Source: Zoogloea oryzae (lineage in GTDB: Bacteria; Pseudomonadota; Gammaproteobacteria; Burkholderiales; Rhodocyclaceae). Taken from it: DNA of 64,000 nucleotides. The stretch covers positions 35,187 to 99,186 of the forward strand of contig NZ_BSPX01000006.1 of the NCBI RefSeq assembly GCF_030161255.1. The letters run 5' to 3'. Below, one piece after another: positions 26,498 through 36,273 of this stretch. The notes under the pieces were generated by a model. The model had not been told where the DNA came from and made no database searches. It saw nothing but the letters and a program-made list of their open reading frames with translations. Every line of letters begins with the position of its first letter. The first letter of the stretch is position 1. The translations under genes and the position numbers were made by a program.

Positions 26498-27267
26498 GAC
26501 GGTCTGGCGTGCTTGAAAAGCTGGAAGAAGTTACGCGTGGTCGCTTCAGCCACGGCCTGGAGCGTTTCTCCCCGGGCGGTGGCCACGGCTTCGGCCACGT
26601 GGCGGACGTAAGCCGGCTGGTTGGTCTTGCCCCGGAACGGCACCGGCGCGAGGTAAGGTGCATCGGTTTCCACGAGCAGTCGATCAGCCGGAACGTAGCG
26701 TGCCACATCCCGAAGGGATTCGGCAGTCTTGAAGCTGACGATGCCCGAAAATGAAATATAGAAGCCCAGATCAAGCGCCTGCTCGGCAACTTCACGGGTT
26801 TCTGTAAAACAGTGCATCACGCCACCGGCCTCGCCTGCGGATTCCTCCCGCATCAGGCGCAGGGTGTCGGCGGCGGAGTCGCGGGTGTGGATGATCAGCG
26901 GCTTGCCACAGGCCTTGGCAGCGCGGATGTGAGTCCGGAAACGATCCCGCTGCCACTCGGGCGCGTCCTTGTGCCAGTAGTAGTCGAGCCCGGTCTCGCC
27001 GATCGCCACAACTTTCGGGTGGGCCGCGAGCTCCAGCAATCGGGCGGTGTCGGGTTCGTCACAATCGGCGTTGTCAGGATGCACGCCAACCGACGCAAAG
27101 ATGTTCGCGTGGCGCTCGGCAAGGCCGATCACGCCGGAGAGGGTTTCGAGTTTCACCGCCACGCACAGGGCGTGGGTGACGCCGTTCTCGGCCATCCGTT
27201 CGAGTAGCGCCGCCTCGTTCTCGATGAGGTCGGGGAAATCCAGGTGACAGTGGGAATCGACGAGCAT
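26494..27267 (-). CDS. tatD: TatD-family metal-dependent DNase
   Basis: The 257-residue TIM-barrel hydrolase carries all TatD metal and catalytic motifs: DSHCHLDF (4-11), GETGLDYY, HTRDS and ETDAPYLAP. Homologues (YcfH type) are 3'-5' DNases and D-aminoacyl-type hydrolases of DNA repair or quality control. The position after pilZ matches the arrangement known from Pseudomonas and many betaproteobacteria. Confidence 0.93.
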   Translation of the reverse strand: MLVDSHCHLDFPDLIENEAALLERMAENGVTHALCVAVKLETLSGVIGLAERHANIFASVGVHPDNADCDEPDTARLLELAAHPKVVAIGETGLDYYWHKDAPEWQRDRFRTHIRAAKACGKPLIIHTRDSAADTLRLMREESAGEAGGVMHCFTETREVAEQALDLGFYISFSGIVSFKTAESLRDVARYVPADRLLVETDAPYLAPVPFRGKTNQPAYVRHVAEAVATARGETLQAVAEATTRNFFQLFKHARPS

Positions 27268-27335
27268 GAAGGAGGCGAAAGTCTGCGAAAGGCTTCGATG
27301 AGCCTCTCAGGGTGAAAGCCGAAACGGAAAAAATG

Positions 27336-27704
27336 TCAGAGCGTGTGCGTCGGGCGCGATGAGCCGAGATGGCCGGCGAGGATCTGTTCGATCCGGTTGC
27401 GCAGCACCTGCCCTGCATCGTCGCCTGCAAACTGGACACCAATACCCTGCGTCTTGTTCCCCTGGGCGCCGGCCGGGGTGATCCACGCGATGGTGCCGGC
27501 AACGGGATGCTTGGTCTGATCGTCCATGATCTGCAGAAGCATGAAGATCTCGTCGCCGAGCTTGTACTCACGGGTGGTGGGCACGAAGATTCCGCCGTTC
27601 CTGATGAACGGCATGTAGGCCGCGTACAGCGCCGACTTGGAGCTGATGTTGAGCGACAGGACGCTGGGGCGCGGCTGGAAGGGGCGCTTCAGGGAATCGT
27701 TCAT
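27336..27704 (-). CDS. pilZ: Type IV pilus assembly protein PilZ
   Basis: The 122-residue protein is the founding-type PilZ, recognised by ALYAAYMPFIRNGG, YKLGDEIFMLL and AWITPAGAQGN. PilZ of this kind is needed for type IV pilus assembly and interacts with PilB and FimX. It lacks the RxxxR and D/NxSxxG motifs and does not itself bind cyclic di-GMP. Its start overlaps the holB stop by four bases, as in the conserved tmk-holB-pilZ-tatD cluster. Confidence 0.92.
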   Translation of the reverse strand: MNDSLKRPFQPRPSVLSLNISSKSALYAAYMPFIRNGGIFVPTTREYKLGDEIFMLLQIMDDQTKHPVAGTIAWITPAGAQGNKTQGIGVQFAGDDAGQVLRNRIEQILAGHLGSSRPTHTL

Positions 27705-28762
27705 CTGCGCATGGCTGGCGCGGCGGCCTGAAGACTCCGGGCGTACCGCAAAAGCATGTCCTCAAGAAAAAGCCTGGCGTTCAGCGGATGCTGCGAAACC
27801 CGGCGGGACTGGGTGATTTCATTGTAGCAGCCGAGGGCAGCGTCGATGGTCAGCCGACCGGACAGCCCGTGGAGAATGTCATATTGCGCAGGAAAGAAGC
27901 GCACCGGCCCGCCCAGGCGCAGGCTGACCAGATCGGCAACCCAGCGCTGCAGCCAGCCCACCAGCGTCGGCATGTCGAAGCCGCAGGCCAGCGCGTCCTT
28001 GCTCTTCAGCCAGCTCTCCCATTCGCCCGCCAGACGCAGCGGCGCCTTGCGCGGCACGCTGGCGATGTCGTCCACAAAGCGCTTGCGTGCGGCAGCGGCG
28101 CCACCTTCGGCCATCTCGGCTGCGGCCAGCGGCATGCCGCCGGAGAATGCCAGCAGCGCAGCGGCGTCCGGCACCTTTTTGTCCGCGAGCCAGCGGGTGG
28201 CCATCTCGGCCGGCGGGCGCGGGAAGGCCCACGTCTGGCAGCGGCTGCGGATCGTCGGCAGAAGGCGCTTGGGCGAGGAGGAAACCAGGATGAACAAGGC
28301 GTTGGTCGTGGGTTCTTCGAGCAGTTTGAGCAGCGCGTTGGCGGTGAACAGGTTCATGGCCTCGGGCGGATCGATGATCACCACCCGACGTCCTCCCCGG
28401 TGGCCGCCGGTGGTCAGCGCCTGCTGGAGGCTACGGATCTGTTCGATCACGATCTGCCGGCTGGCCGCCTTGCCGCCTTCGGGTTTTTCAGTTGCCGCGT
28501 CGCCGCGGTCTTCCTGATCGGCTTCCGGGATCACACGCATGAGGTCCGGGTGGTTGCCGGACAGACGCCACAGGCAATCCTCACAGACGCCGCAAGCATG
28601 TCCATCGACCCCATTTTGGGCGCAGAGTTCCCGCGCCGCCAGGGCTTCGGCAAACATCCGCTTGCCACCGCCGGCCGGGCCGGCAAAAAGCAGCGCGTGG
28701 GGCATGCGCTCGGCGCTGTCGAGCACGCGCTGCCACAGGGCGGCCTGCCATTCGAAGATCAT
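27701..28762 (-). CDS. holB: DNA polymerase III delta' subunit
   Basis: The 353-residue clamp-loader subunit opens with MIFEWQAALWQ and has a P-loop-like GPAGGGKRMFAEALA (about 29-43). A zinc cluster of cysteines follows (C48, C57, C60 and C63 by my count), with an SSPKRLLPTIRSRC arginine-finger region. I set the start so that its ATG overlaps the tmk stop (ATGA); a start three codons earlier is also open. It ends overlapping pilZ. Confidence 0.94.
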   Translation of the reverse strand: MIFEWQAALWQRVLDSAERMPHALLFAGPAGGGKRMFAEALAARELCAQNGVDGHACGVCEDCLWRLSGNHPDLMRVIPEADQEDRGDAATEKPEGGKAASRQIVIEQIRSLQQALTTGGHRGGRRVVIIDPPEAMNLFTANALLKLLEEPTTNALFILVSSSPKRLLPTIRSRCQTWAFPRPPAEMATRWLADKKVPDAAALLAFSGGMPLAAAEMAEGGAAAARKRFVDDIASVPRKAPLRLAGEWESWLKSKDALACGFDMPTLVGWLQRWVADLVSLRLGGPVRFFPAQYDILHGLSGRLTIDAALGCYNEITQSRRVSQHPLNARLFLEDMLLRYARSLQAAAPAMRR

Positions 28763-29376
28763 CGGAAACACGCCTCGCCGACGACGGCCTCGACCTGCAG
28801 CCGGATCTCGTCCGGTGTCTGAATGGCGTCGATCACCCGAACCCGCTGCGGATCGGCCGCAGCCCGGCGCAGATACGCCGACCGGACCCGCTCGAAGAAA
28901 TCGGTCTTCTCCCGCTCGAAGCGGTCGGGCGCGACGCCGGTGCCGGCAAGACGTCGCGCGGCGACAGCCGGATCGAGGTCGAAGATCAGGGTGAGATCAG
29001 GCTGGAGGTGGGGATGAACCCACTGCTCGAGCGCGGCGAACCGGGCTTCATCCAGCCCGCGTCCGCCCACCTGATAGGCGTAGGTGGCGTCGGTGAAGCG
29101 GTCGGAGACCACCCATTTGCCGGCGGCGAGCGACGGTTCGATGAGCGCTGCGAGGTGCTCGCGGCGCGCGGCGAACATCAGCATGGCTTCGGTTTCCAGG
29201 TGCATGGGCTCGTGCAGCAGCAGTTCGCGCAGCTTCTCGCCGAGAGGCGTGCCGCCGGGTTCGCGAGTCTGGACGACGTGGATGCCGCGGGATTCGATCA
29301 GCGCCACGACGGCCGCAATCTGGCTGCTCTTGCCGGCGCCGTCGATGCCTTCAAAGGTGATGAAGCGGGATTTCAC
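28759..29376 (-). CDS. tmk: Thymidylate kinase
   Basis: The 205-residue enzyme phosphorylates dTMP to dTDP. The P-loop FEGIDGAGKSSQ (8-19), the DR(Y/F) motif in VVSDRFTDATYAYQ and the lid region are all present. It overlaps mltG upstream and holB downstream by four bases each, giving tight translational coupling. Confidence 0.97.
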   Translation of the reverse strand: MKSRFITFEGIDGAGKSSQIAAVVALIESRGIHVVQTREPGGTPLGEKLRELLLHEPMHLETEAMLMFAARREHLAALIEPSLAAGKWVVSDRFTDATYAYQVGGRGLDEARFAALEQWVHPHLQPDLTLIFDLDPAVAARRLAGTGVAPDRFEREKTDFFERVRSAYLRRAAADPQRVRVIDAIQTPDEIRLQVEAVVGEACFR

Positions 29377-30374
29377 TGGCTGCGTTTCCGGATGTAGCGG
29401 GCCACGGCCCGGTTGTGTTCGTCGAGATTGCGGGAGAACTCGCTGGAGCCGTCACCGCGGGCCACGAAGTAAAGGTAATCGGTGGCCGGCGGGTTGAGGG
29501 CCGCCCGCAGCGCGGCCGTGCCGGGCATGGCAATCGGCGTGGGCGGCAGGCCCGTGCGGGTGTAGGTGTTGTAGGGCGTGTCGGCAAGCAGATCGCGCTT
29601 GCGCAAATTGCCGTCGAAATCGGCGCCGAGGCCGTAGATCACCGTCGGATCGGTCTGCAGCAGCATGCCGGCGCGCAGCCGGTTGATGAACACCGAGGCC
29701 ACCATCGGCCGGTCGGCGGCCTGCCCGGTTTCCTTCTCGACGATGGACGCCATGATCAGCGCTTCGTAGGGCGTCTTGTACGGCAGGCCATCGGCACGGC
29801 GTTGCCACTCGCGCTCCAGCATCTTTTGCTGGTTGGCGTGGGCCCGGCGCAGCACATCGAGATCGCTGGAGCGACGGGCGAAGAGATAGGTATCGGGAAA
29901 GAACAGGCCTTCGGGGTGACGCGCGTCCACGTCGAGCCTTTCGAGGATTTGAGCATCCGACAACCCGGCGGTGTCGTGGCGCAGATCCGGATGGCGATCG
30001 AGCGCGGCGCGCAGCTGGCGGAAGTTCCAGCCCTCGATCACCGGCAGTTCAGCCTGGCTCACGTCGCCACGGCTGAGCTTGTTCAGCAGTTGCAGCGGGG
30101 TGACACCTGCCTCCACCTCGTAGCTGCCTGCCTTGATCGCATTGGCCTGACGCGTGATGCGCGCCAAGGTGACGATGGCCAGCGGCGGCATGTCGAAACC
30201 GGCATCAACAAGCTGGCGCGCCACTTGCTTCATCGAAGAGCCGGGCTCGACGGTGAAATCCAGCGGCGCCTGGCGCAGCGCCAGCGGACGATAGGCAAAC
30301 CACGCGAGCGCGCCGGCAAGACAGGCCAGTCCGATGAGCGCGAGCACGACTAAACGGGAAAACAGGCGCTTCAT
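29373..30374 (-). CDS. mltG: Endolytic murein transglycosylase
   Basis: The 333-residue inner-membrane enzyme cuts nascent glycan strands and helps set their length. A single membrane segment (about 7-28) is followed by a LysM-like region and the catalytic YceG domain, with the glutamate motif SIVEKETG and the QTDPTVIYGLG signature. I used the ATG at MKRLFSRLVVL, which gives the expected N-terminal anchor; twenty further codons upstream are open but unlike homologues. mltG-tmk-holB is a widespread order. Confidence 0.94.
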   Translation of the reverse strand: MKRLFSRLVVLALIGLACLAGALAWFAYRPLALRQAPLDFTVEPGSSMKQVARQLVDAGFDMPPLAIVTLARITRQANAIKAGSYEVEAGVTPLQLLNKLSRGDVSQAELPVIEGWNFRQLRAALDRHPDLRHDTAGLSDAQILERLDVDARHPEGLFFPDTYLFARRSSDLDVLRRAHANQQKMLEREWQRRADGLPYKTPYEALIMASIVEKETGQAADRPMVASVFINRLRAGMLLQTDPTVIYGLGADFDGNLRKRDLLADTPYNTYTRTGLPPTPIAMPGTAALRAALNPPATDYLYFVARGDGSSEFSRNLDEHNRAVARYIRKRSQ

Positions 30375-30579
30375 CTGGGAACTTGGCGCGTGGGAAACAA
30401 ACGAATGAGGTGAGCAAAGAGGTGGGCGCCGCAAGCCGGCCCGGACATGGACAACTTTGATGAGGACTGCCCCGCCGGTACGACAAAGACCGCAGACAGG
30501 CCGAAGCCTGCACGGTCAGGCCTCTATAATAGCGCAAACCGCTTTTGGACTCGTTTCAGACTCAGGACCACGACCACTG

Positions 30580-31611
30580 ATGAACGCAACCTGGCAAACC
30601 TTTCTCGCCAACCAAGGCGCCCAGTTCTCCGGCGACAACGCCGTGCAGTTTTCCGAAGACGCCCGGCAGGATGTGATCCGCGCGGCCCAGGGCACGATTG
30701 TCGTGCCGATGATCCACCTTGGTGCAATCCGCGCCAGCGGTGAAGACGCCTGCGCCTTCCTGCACAACCTGTTTTCCAACGACGTGAAGAAGCTGGGCCC
30801 CAACGAAGCCCAGTTCACCAGCTTCAACAGCCCCAAGGGCCGGATGCTGGCCAGCATCGTGCTCTGGCGTGAAGCCGGCGATTACCTCCTCACCCTGTCG
30901 GCCGACATCCACGCCGCGATGCTCAAGAAGCTGTCGATGTACATCCTGCGCTCCAAGGTGCGGCTGATGGACGACGGCGGCGATTCGGCGCTGATCGGCC
31001 TGGCTGGCCCGCGGGCTGGCGCGGCCCTTGAATCCGCCGGCCTCGGCATTCCCGGCGCCGAGCTTGCCACCGCGTCGGGCCTGGCCACCGTGGTGCGGCT
31101 GGATGACTCCCGCTTCATCGTGTCGGCGCCGATCTCCGAAGCGCCCAACCTGTGGGCCAAGTTCGTGGCCGCGGGCGCCCAGCCGGCGGGCAGCGCCGCG
31201 TGGCAGTGGCTCGACATCCGCGCCGGTCAGCCGGTGGTCACCCAGCCGGTGCAGGAGGAGTTCGTCGTGCAGATGGTCAACTACGACCTCATCGGCGGCG
31301 TGAGCTTCAACAAGGGCTGCTACCCCGGCCAGGAAATCGTGGCCCGCACCCACTATCTCGGCAAGCTCAAGAAGCGCATGTATCGCATCCATGCCGACGT
31401 GCCCACCCTCGCGGCCGGCACCGATCTGTATGCCCCGGATTTCGGCGACCAGTCCGCCGGCAAGGTGGTGAGTGCAGCCCCCGCGCCGGATGGCGGCTTC
31501 GACGCTCTGGTAGTGCTGCAGACCTCGAGTGCCGAAGGCGGCAAGGCCACGATCGGTGCCCCGGACGGCCCGGCGGTGGCGTTCGTGCCCCTGCCCTACG
31601 CGCTTCCGTGA
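30580..31611 (+). CDS. ygfZ: YgfZ/GcvT-family folate-binding protein
   Basis: The 343-residue protein belongs to the YgfZ family, which uses a folate to help maintain certain iron-sulfur enzymes such as MiaB. The hallmark K-G-C-Y-x-G-Q-E appears as NKGCYPGQE. I chose the ATG at 30580 (MNATWQTFLANQ); upstream codons in the same frame overlap the promoter side of the divergent mltG operon. It is followed nine bases later by the DUF4936 gene. Confidence 0.92.
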   Translation: MNATWQTFLANQGAQFSGDNAVQFSEDARQDVIRAAQGTIVVPMIHLGAIRASGEDACAFLHNLFSNDVKKLGPNEAQFTSFNSPKGRMLASIVLWREAGDYLLTLSADIHAAMLKKLSMYILRSKVRLMDDGGDSALIGLAGPRAGAALESAGLGIPGAELATASGLATVVRLDDSRFIVSAPISEAPNLWAKFVAAGAQPAGSAAWQWLDIRAGQPVVTQPVQEEFVVQMVNYDLIGGVSFNKGCYPGQEIVARTHYLGKLKKRMYRIHADVPTLAAGTDLYAPDFGDQSAGKVVSAAPAPDGGFDALVVLQTSSAEGGKATIGAPDGPAVAFVPLPYALP

Positions 31612-31620
31612 GGGTTCGCC

Positions 31621-31914
31621 GTGACGTCCGCAACCCATTACTACATCTACTACCCCGTCCGCATGGGCCTGGAAGCCGATCTCACCCGCACGCTCTACAA
31701 CCTGCAGGATGAGCTCCGCAGCCAGACGGGTGTGGCCGGGCGCTTTCTGCGCAAGGCCGACGACCCGTGGACGTGGATGGAGATCTACGAGAACGTGACG
31801 GACCCGGAAGCCTTCGACGACGCCCTCGCCCAAGGCCTCGACCGCCACGCCCTCGAGCGCTTCATCGACGACGGCGGCCGTCGCCACACCGAGCGCTTCG
31901 TCGCATGTGCCTGA
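31621..31914 (+). CDS. DUF4936-family protein
   Basis: A 97-residue protein with a GTG start, nine bases after ygfZ. It matches the DUF4936 family of betaproteobacteria, recognised by the YYIYYPV opening, LQDELRSQTGVAGRFLRKADD and TWMEIYENV; the function is unknown. A dimeric ferredoxin-like fold (antibiotic-monooxygenase-like) is plausible from size and pattern. Its last ten bases overlap the next gene. Confidence 0.82.
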   Translation: MTSATHYYIYYPVRMGLEADLTRTLYNLQDELRSQTGVAGRFLRKADDPWTWMEIYENVTDPEAFDDALAQGLDRHALERFIDDGGRRHTERFVACA

Positions 31915-32678
31915 TCCTCGTTGCCTGGCGCGCCCACCCGGATTACCCGCTGGTGGTCGCCGCCAACCGCGACGAGTTCTTCGCCCGCCCGGCGGCCCCC
32001 GCCGCCTGGTGGCCATCGGACGGCGCGCCGGCGATCTTCGCCGGCCGCGATCTCGAAGCCGGCGGTACCTGGCTCGGCCTCGGCCGGTCGGGCCGCTTTG
32101 CCGGCCTCACCAATTTTCGCGATCCCGCCCGGATGCGCAGCGGCACCCCGTCCCGCGGGGCGCTGGTGGCGGATTTCCTCGGCAGCGACGAATCCACCGC
32201 CGCCGCGCTCGATCGCCTCAAGCGCGAAGGCCCGCGCTACAACGCCTTCAACATCCTGGTGTCCGACGGCGAGACGCTGGGCATCTACGAGAGCGAAAGC
32301 GGCGCCGCGCAGCTGCTGGAGCCGGGCGTCCATGCGCTCTCCAACCACCTGCTCGACACCCCGTGGCCCAAGGTGAAGGCCGGCAAATCGCGCCTCTCCC
32401 GCGCCCTCGCGGCCCTGCCCAACGACACGCCCCTGCGCGAACTCCTCCGTGACGATCGCCCCGCGCCCGACGCCGAGCTGCCCCGCACCGGCGTCAGCCT
32501 CGCCTGGGAGCGCATGCTTTCCAGCGCCTTCATCCGGGCGCCCGGCTACGGCACCCGCTGCTCCACCGTCATCACGCGCGACCGCCACGGCTGGGCCCGT
32601 TTCACCGAATCCACCTGGAACGAAGTCGGCACCGAAATCGGCCGCGTCGTCGAAGACTTCCAGATCGCCCGGGGCTGA
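31905..32678 (+). CDS. NRDE-family (TANGO2-like) protein
   Basis: The 257-residue protein starts MCLILVAWRAHP and contains the NRDE motif (AANRDEFFARP), the signature of the NRDE/TANGO2 superfamily. Cys2 directly after the initiator Met is conserved and suggests an Ntn-hydrolase-type nucleophile. Eukaryotic TANGO2 has been linked to haem or lipid handling; the bacterial role is unknown. The start overlaps the DUF4936 stop by ten bases, showing coupled translation. Confidence 0.88.
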   Translation: MCLILVAWRAHPDYPLVVAANRDEFFARPAAPAAWWPSDGAPAIFAGRDLEAGGTWLGLGRSGRFAGLTNFRDPARMRSGTPSRGALVADFLGSDESTAAALDRLKREGPRYNAFNILVSDGETLGIYESESGAAQLLEPGVHALSNHLLDTPWPKVKAGKSRLSRALAALPNDTPLRELLRDDRPAPDAELPRTGVSLAWERMLSSAFIRAPGYGTRCSTVITRDRHGWARFTESTWNEVGTEIGRVVEDFQIARG

Positions 32679-32732
32679 TCGCCACCGCCGTATAATCCGC
32701 CGCTTGCCCCGTCTTTCCGCAGCACCCTCCGC

Positions 32733-35700
32733 ATGACCGCCTCCCGACCGCTCGACCGCCTGCTCCCGTCCCTCGACGCCTTCAACCAGGCCAAGCCCGG
32801 CCAGCGCCTCGACCTGCCTGCCCTGGCCGGCTCGAGCGACGCCCTCGCCATCGCGCGGCTCGCCGGCGGCGGCAAGATGCTGGTGGTGGTCACCGCCAAT
32901 CCGCTGGACGCCCAGCGCCTGTCGGACGAGATCGCGTGGCTTGCGCCCGATCTGCGCACCCACCTGCTGCCCGACTGGGAAACCCTGCCCTACGACAGCT
33001 TCTCGCCCCACCAGGATCTGATCTCCGAGCGGCTCTCCACCCTCTACGCCATCACCCGCGGCGAGGCCGACATCGCGCTGGTGCCGGCGTCCACCGCCTT
33101 GTATCGGCTCGCGCCACCGGCATTCCTCGCTGCCTACACCTTCTTCCTCAAGCAGGGCGCAAGGCTCGATGTCGACGGCCTGCGCAACCAGATGACCATC
33201 GGCGGCTACGCCCACGTCACCCAGGTGGTGTCGCCGGGCGAGTTCAGCGTGCGCGGCGGGCTGGTTGATCTGTTCCCGATGGGCGCGGCCCTGCCCTACC
33301 GGATCGACCTCTTCGACGACGAGATCGAGAGCATCAAGACCTTCGACCCGGACACCCAGCGCACCGTCTTCCCGGTGAAGGAAGTGCGCCTGCTGCCGGC
33401 GCGGGAATTCCCCATGGATGAAACCGGCCGCACGCACTTCCGCGGCCGCTTCCGTGAGACCTTCGAGGGCGACCCGTCCCGCTGCGCGGTGTACAAGGAC
33501 GTCTCCAACGGCATCGCCCCGGCGGGCATCGAGTACTACCTGCCGCTGTTCTTCGACGAGACCGCGACGCTCTTCGATTACCTGCCGGACCACAGCCGCA
33601 TCCTGCTTCACCGGGATGTGCCCGGCGCCATCGAGGCCTTCTGGAAGGACGCCCGCAGCCGTCACCATCTGCTCGGCGGCGACAAGACCCGGCCGATCAT
33701 GGCGCCGGACCAGCTCTTCCTGTCGGAAGAAGCCTTCTTCATTGCCCTCAAGGAGCGCACTCGCCTGGCCCTGCCGGCCGGTGCCGGCGATGGGCCTTCC
33801 GCCACGCTTCCCGACATCTCCGTCGAGCGCAAGGCCAATGATCCGCTGCACCGCTTCAAGGCCTTCTGCGCGGGCTTCGACGGCCGCGTGCTGGTGCTCG
33901 CCGAATCCGCCGGCCGTCAGCAGACCATCGCCGAATACTTTGCCGAATACAGCCTGAAGCCCGAGCCCTCGGCCGACTTCGACACCTTCCTGGCCGGCGA
34001 CGCAAAGCTCGCCCTGGGTACCGGCCCGCTGGCCGCCGGCTTCGTGGTTCCGGATGCCGGCGTCGCGGTCGTCACCGAATCCGAGCTCTACGCCGCCACC
34101 GCCCGCACCCGAACCCGCCGCGACAGCCGCAAGGCCGCAACGATGGAAGGCTGGCTGCGGGATTTGTCCGAGCTCAAGCCCGGCGATCCGGTGGTGCATT
34201 CCAGCCACGGCATCGGCCGCTACATGGGCCTGGTGCACATGGATCTGGGCGAAGGCCAGACCGAGTTCCTGCACCTCGAATACGCCAACGGCGACAAGCT
34301 CTACGTGCCGGTGTCGCAGCTGCACGTGATCACCCGTTACGCTGGCGCCGATCCGGAGGCGGTGCATCTGCACACCTTAGGCTCCGGCCAGTGGGAGAAG
34401 GCCAAGAAGAAAGCCGCCCAGCAGGTGCGCGACACCGCCGCCGAGCTGCTGGCGCTGTACGCCCAGCGCGCCGCCCGCAAGGGCCACCAGTTCGACTTCA
34501 AGCAGCACGATCTCGAGGCGTTTGCCGACGGTTTCGGCTTCGAGGAAACCCCGGACCAGCTCGCCGCCATCGAGGCCGTGGTGGCCGACATGAAATCCGG
34601 CCGGCCGATGGACCGCCTGGTGTGCGGCGACGTGGGCTTCGGCAAGACCGAAGTCGCCCTGCGCGCCGCCTTCATCGCGGTGGCCGATGGCAAGCAGGTG
34701 GTCGTACTGTGCCCCACCACGCTGCTCGCCGAGCAGCACTACCAGACCTTTGCCGACCGCTTCGCGGACTGGCCGATCAAGGTGGCCGAACTCTCCCGCT
34801 TCAAGAGCGCCAAGGAGCAGGCCGAAGCCATCAAGCAGCTGGGCGAAGGCAAGGTGGACATCCTCATCGGCACCCACCGGCTGCTCCAGAAGGACGTCAC
34901 CTTCAAGCGCCTGGGCCTCGTGATCATCGACGAGGAGCACCGTTTTGGCGTGCGCCAGAAGGAAGCCCTCAAGGCGCTGCGCAGCGAGGTGGACATCCTC
35001 ACCCTCACCGCCACGCCGATCCCGCGCACGCTGGGGCTGGCGCTGGAAGGCCTGCGCGAGTTCTCGGTGATCGCCACCGCGCCCCAGAAGCGCCTGGCCA
35101 TCAAGACCTTCGTGCAGCGCCACAGCAAGGGCATCATCCGCGAGGCGGTGATCCGGGAGTTCAAGCGCGGCGGGCAGGTGTACTTCCTGCACAACGAGGT
35201 CGAGACCATCGAGAACGTCCGCGAGTCGCTGGAAGAACTGCTGCCCGAGGCACGCATCGTCATCGGCCACGGCCAGCTGCCCGAGCGCGAACTCGAACGC
35301 GTGATGCGCGACTTCACCACGCAGAAGGCCAACCTGCTGCTGTGCACGACCATCATCGAGACTGGCATCAACATCCCGACGGCCAACACCATCATCATCA
35401 ACCGGGCGGATCGCTTCGGCCTCGCCCAGCTTCACCAGCTGCGCGGCCGCGTCGGCCGGTCGCACCACCAGGCCTACGCCTACCTCCTCACCGACGCCCA
35501 CGCCAAACCCACCGCCCAGGCGCAAAAACGCCTTGAGGCCATCACGATGATGGAAGAGCTGGGTTCCGGCTTTTATCTGGCGATGCAGGATCTGGAGATC
35601 CGCGGTGCCGGCGAGGTGCTGGGCGAGAATCAATCCGGCGAAATCCAGCAGGTCGGCGTCAGCCTCTACACCGAGATGCTCAAGCGCGCGGTGCGCGACC

Positions 35701-36176
35701 TGCAGCAGGGCAAGGAGCCCGATCTCACCCAGCCGCTGGAGGTCGTCTCCGAGATCAACCTCCACGCCCCGGCGCTGCTGCCCAACGACTACTGCAGCGA
35801 CGTGCAGGAGCGCCTCACGCTGTACAAGCGCCTCGCCAACTGCGAATCCGACGACGACCTGCAGGCCCTGCAGGAAGAGCTCATCGACCGATTCGGCGAG
35901 ATGCCGCCGCAGACCCGCACGCTGCTCGAAACCCACCGCCTGCGCATGCTGGTCAAGCCCTTCGGCGTCGCCAAGATGGATGCTTCCGAAACCCAGATCA
36001 GCATCCAGTTCGGCCAGCACGCGCCGATCGACCCGGTGAAGGTCATCATGCTGATCCAGAAGGACAAGACCATCAAAATGTCCGGCCCGGACAAGCTGAT
36101 CCGCAAGGTCTCGACGCCGGATCTCAAGCAGCGGGTGGCGGCGGTGAAGTCGCTGCTGGAGGCGGTGAAGGCCTGA
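32733..36176 (+). CDS. mfd: Transcription-repair coupling factor
   Basis: The 1147-residue ATP-dependent translocase removes RNA polymerase stalled at DNA damage and recruits UvrA. It has the UvrB-like N-terminal module (about 1-350) and the polymerase-binding domain (about 475-550). A RecG-like motor follows, with Walker A GDVGFGKTEVA (about 633), DEEH (IIDEEHRFG) and QLRGRVGRS, then the C-terminal TRCF domain (about 990-1100). Full length and intact. It follows the NRDE gene by 54 bases. Confidence 0.97.
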   Translation: MTASRPLDRLLPSLDAFNQAKPGQRLDLPALAGSSDALAIARLAGGGKMLVVVTANPLDAQRLSDEIAWLAPDLRTHLLPDWETLPYDSFSPHQDLISERLSTLYAITRGEADIALVPASTALYRLAPPAFLAAYTFFLKQGARLDVDGLRNQMTIGGYAHVTQVVSPGEFSVRGGLVDLFPMGAALPYRIDLFDDEIESIKTFDPDTQRTVFPVKEVRLLPAREFPMDETGRTHFRGRFRETFEGDPSRCAVYKDVSNGIAPAGIEYYLPLFFDETATLFDYLPDHSRILLHRDVPGAIEAFWKDARSRHHLLGGDKTRPIMAPDQLFLSEEAFFIALKERTRLALPAGAGDGPSATLPDISVERKANDPLHRFKAFCAGFDGRVLVLAESAGRQQTIAEYFAEYSLKPEPSADFDTFLAGDAKLALGTGPLAAGFVVPDAGVAVVTESELYAATARTRTRRDSRKAATMEGWLRDLSELKPGDPVVHSSHGIGRYMGLVHMDLGEGQTEFLHLEYANGDKLYVPVSQLHVITRYAGADPEAVHLHTLGSGQWEKAKKKAAQQVRDTAAELLALYAQRAARKGHQFDFKQHDLEAFADGFGFEETPDQLAAIEAVVADMKSGRPMDRLVCGDVGFGKTEVALRAAFIAVADGKQVVVLCPTTLLAEQHYQTFADRFADWPIKVAELSRFKSAKEQAEAIKQLGEGKVDILIGTHRLLQKDVTFKRLGLVIIDEEHRFGVRQKEALKALRSEVDILTLTATPIPRTLGLALEGLREFSVIATAPQKRLAIKTFVQRHSKGIIREAVIREFKRGGQVYFLHNEVETIENVRESLEELLPEARIVIGHGQLPERELERVMRDFTTQKANLLLCTTIIETGINIPTANTIIINRADRFGLAQLHQLRGRVGRSHHQAYAYLLTDAHAKPTAQAQKRLEAITMMEELGSGFYLAMQDLEIRGAGEVLGENQSGEIQQVGVSLYTEMLKRAVRDLQQGKEPDLTQPLEVVSEINLHAPALLPNDYCSDVQERLTLYKRLANCESDDDLQALQEELIDRFGEMPPQTRTLLETHRLRMLVKPFGVAKMDASETQISIQFGQHAPIDPVKVIMLIQKDKTIKMSGPDKLIRKVSTPDLKQRVAAVKSLLEAVKA

Positions 36177-36181
36177 CGCCA

Positions 36182-36236
36182 ATCTGGCTGTTTTCGGCAA
36201 CAATCGAAGAGGGATTGTTGCTGGAAACAGCCAGAT
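36182..36236. repeat. Long hairpin (24-bp arms) after mfd
   Basis: ATCTGGCTGTTTTCGGCAAC ... and its reverse complement GTTGCTGGAAACAGCCAGAT pair over 24 bases (22 matches) around a seven-base loop. It begins five bases after the mfd stop. No T-run follows. It may stop transcription of mfd or protect the message end, or be a dispersed repeat. Confidence 0.6.
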
Positions 36237-36273
36237 GCCTCGCCCTACCCCACACGTCCGCAGCGGCTGAAGC

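Noticed and set aside
31785..34373. Long minus-strand frame opposite the NRDE gene and mfd.
   Set aside because: Antisense shadow of well-identified genes; low-complexity product.
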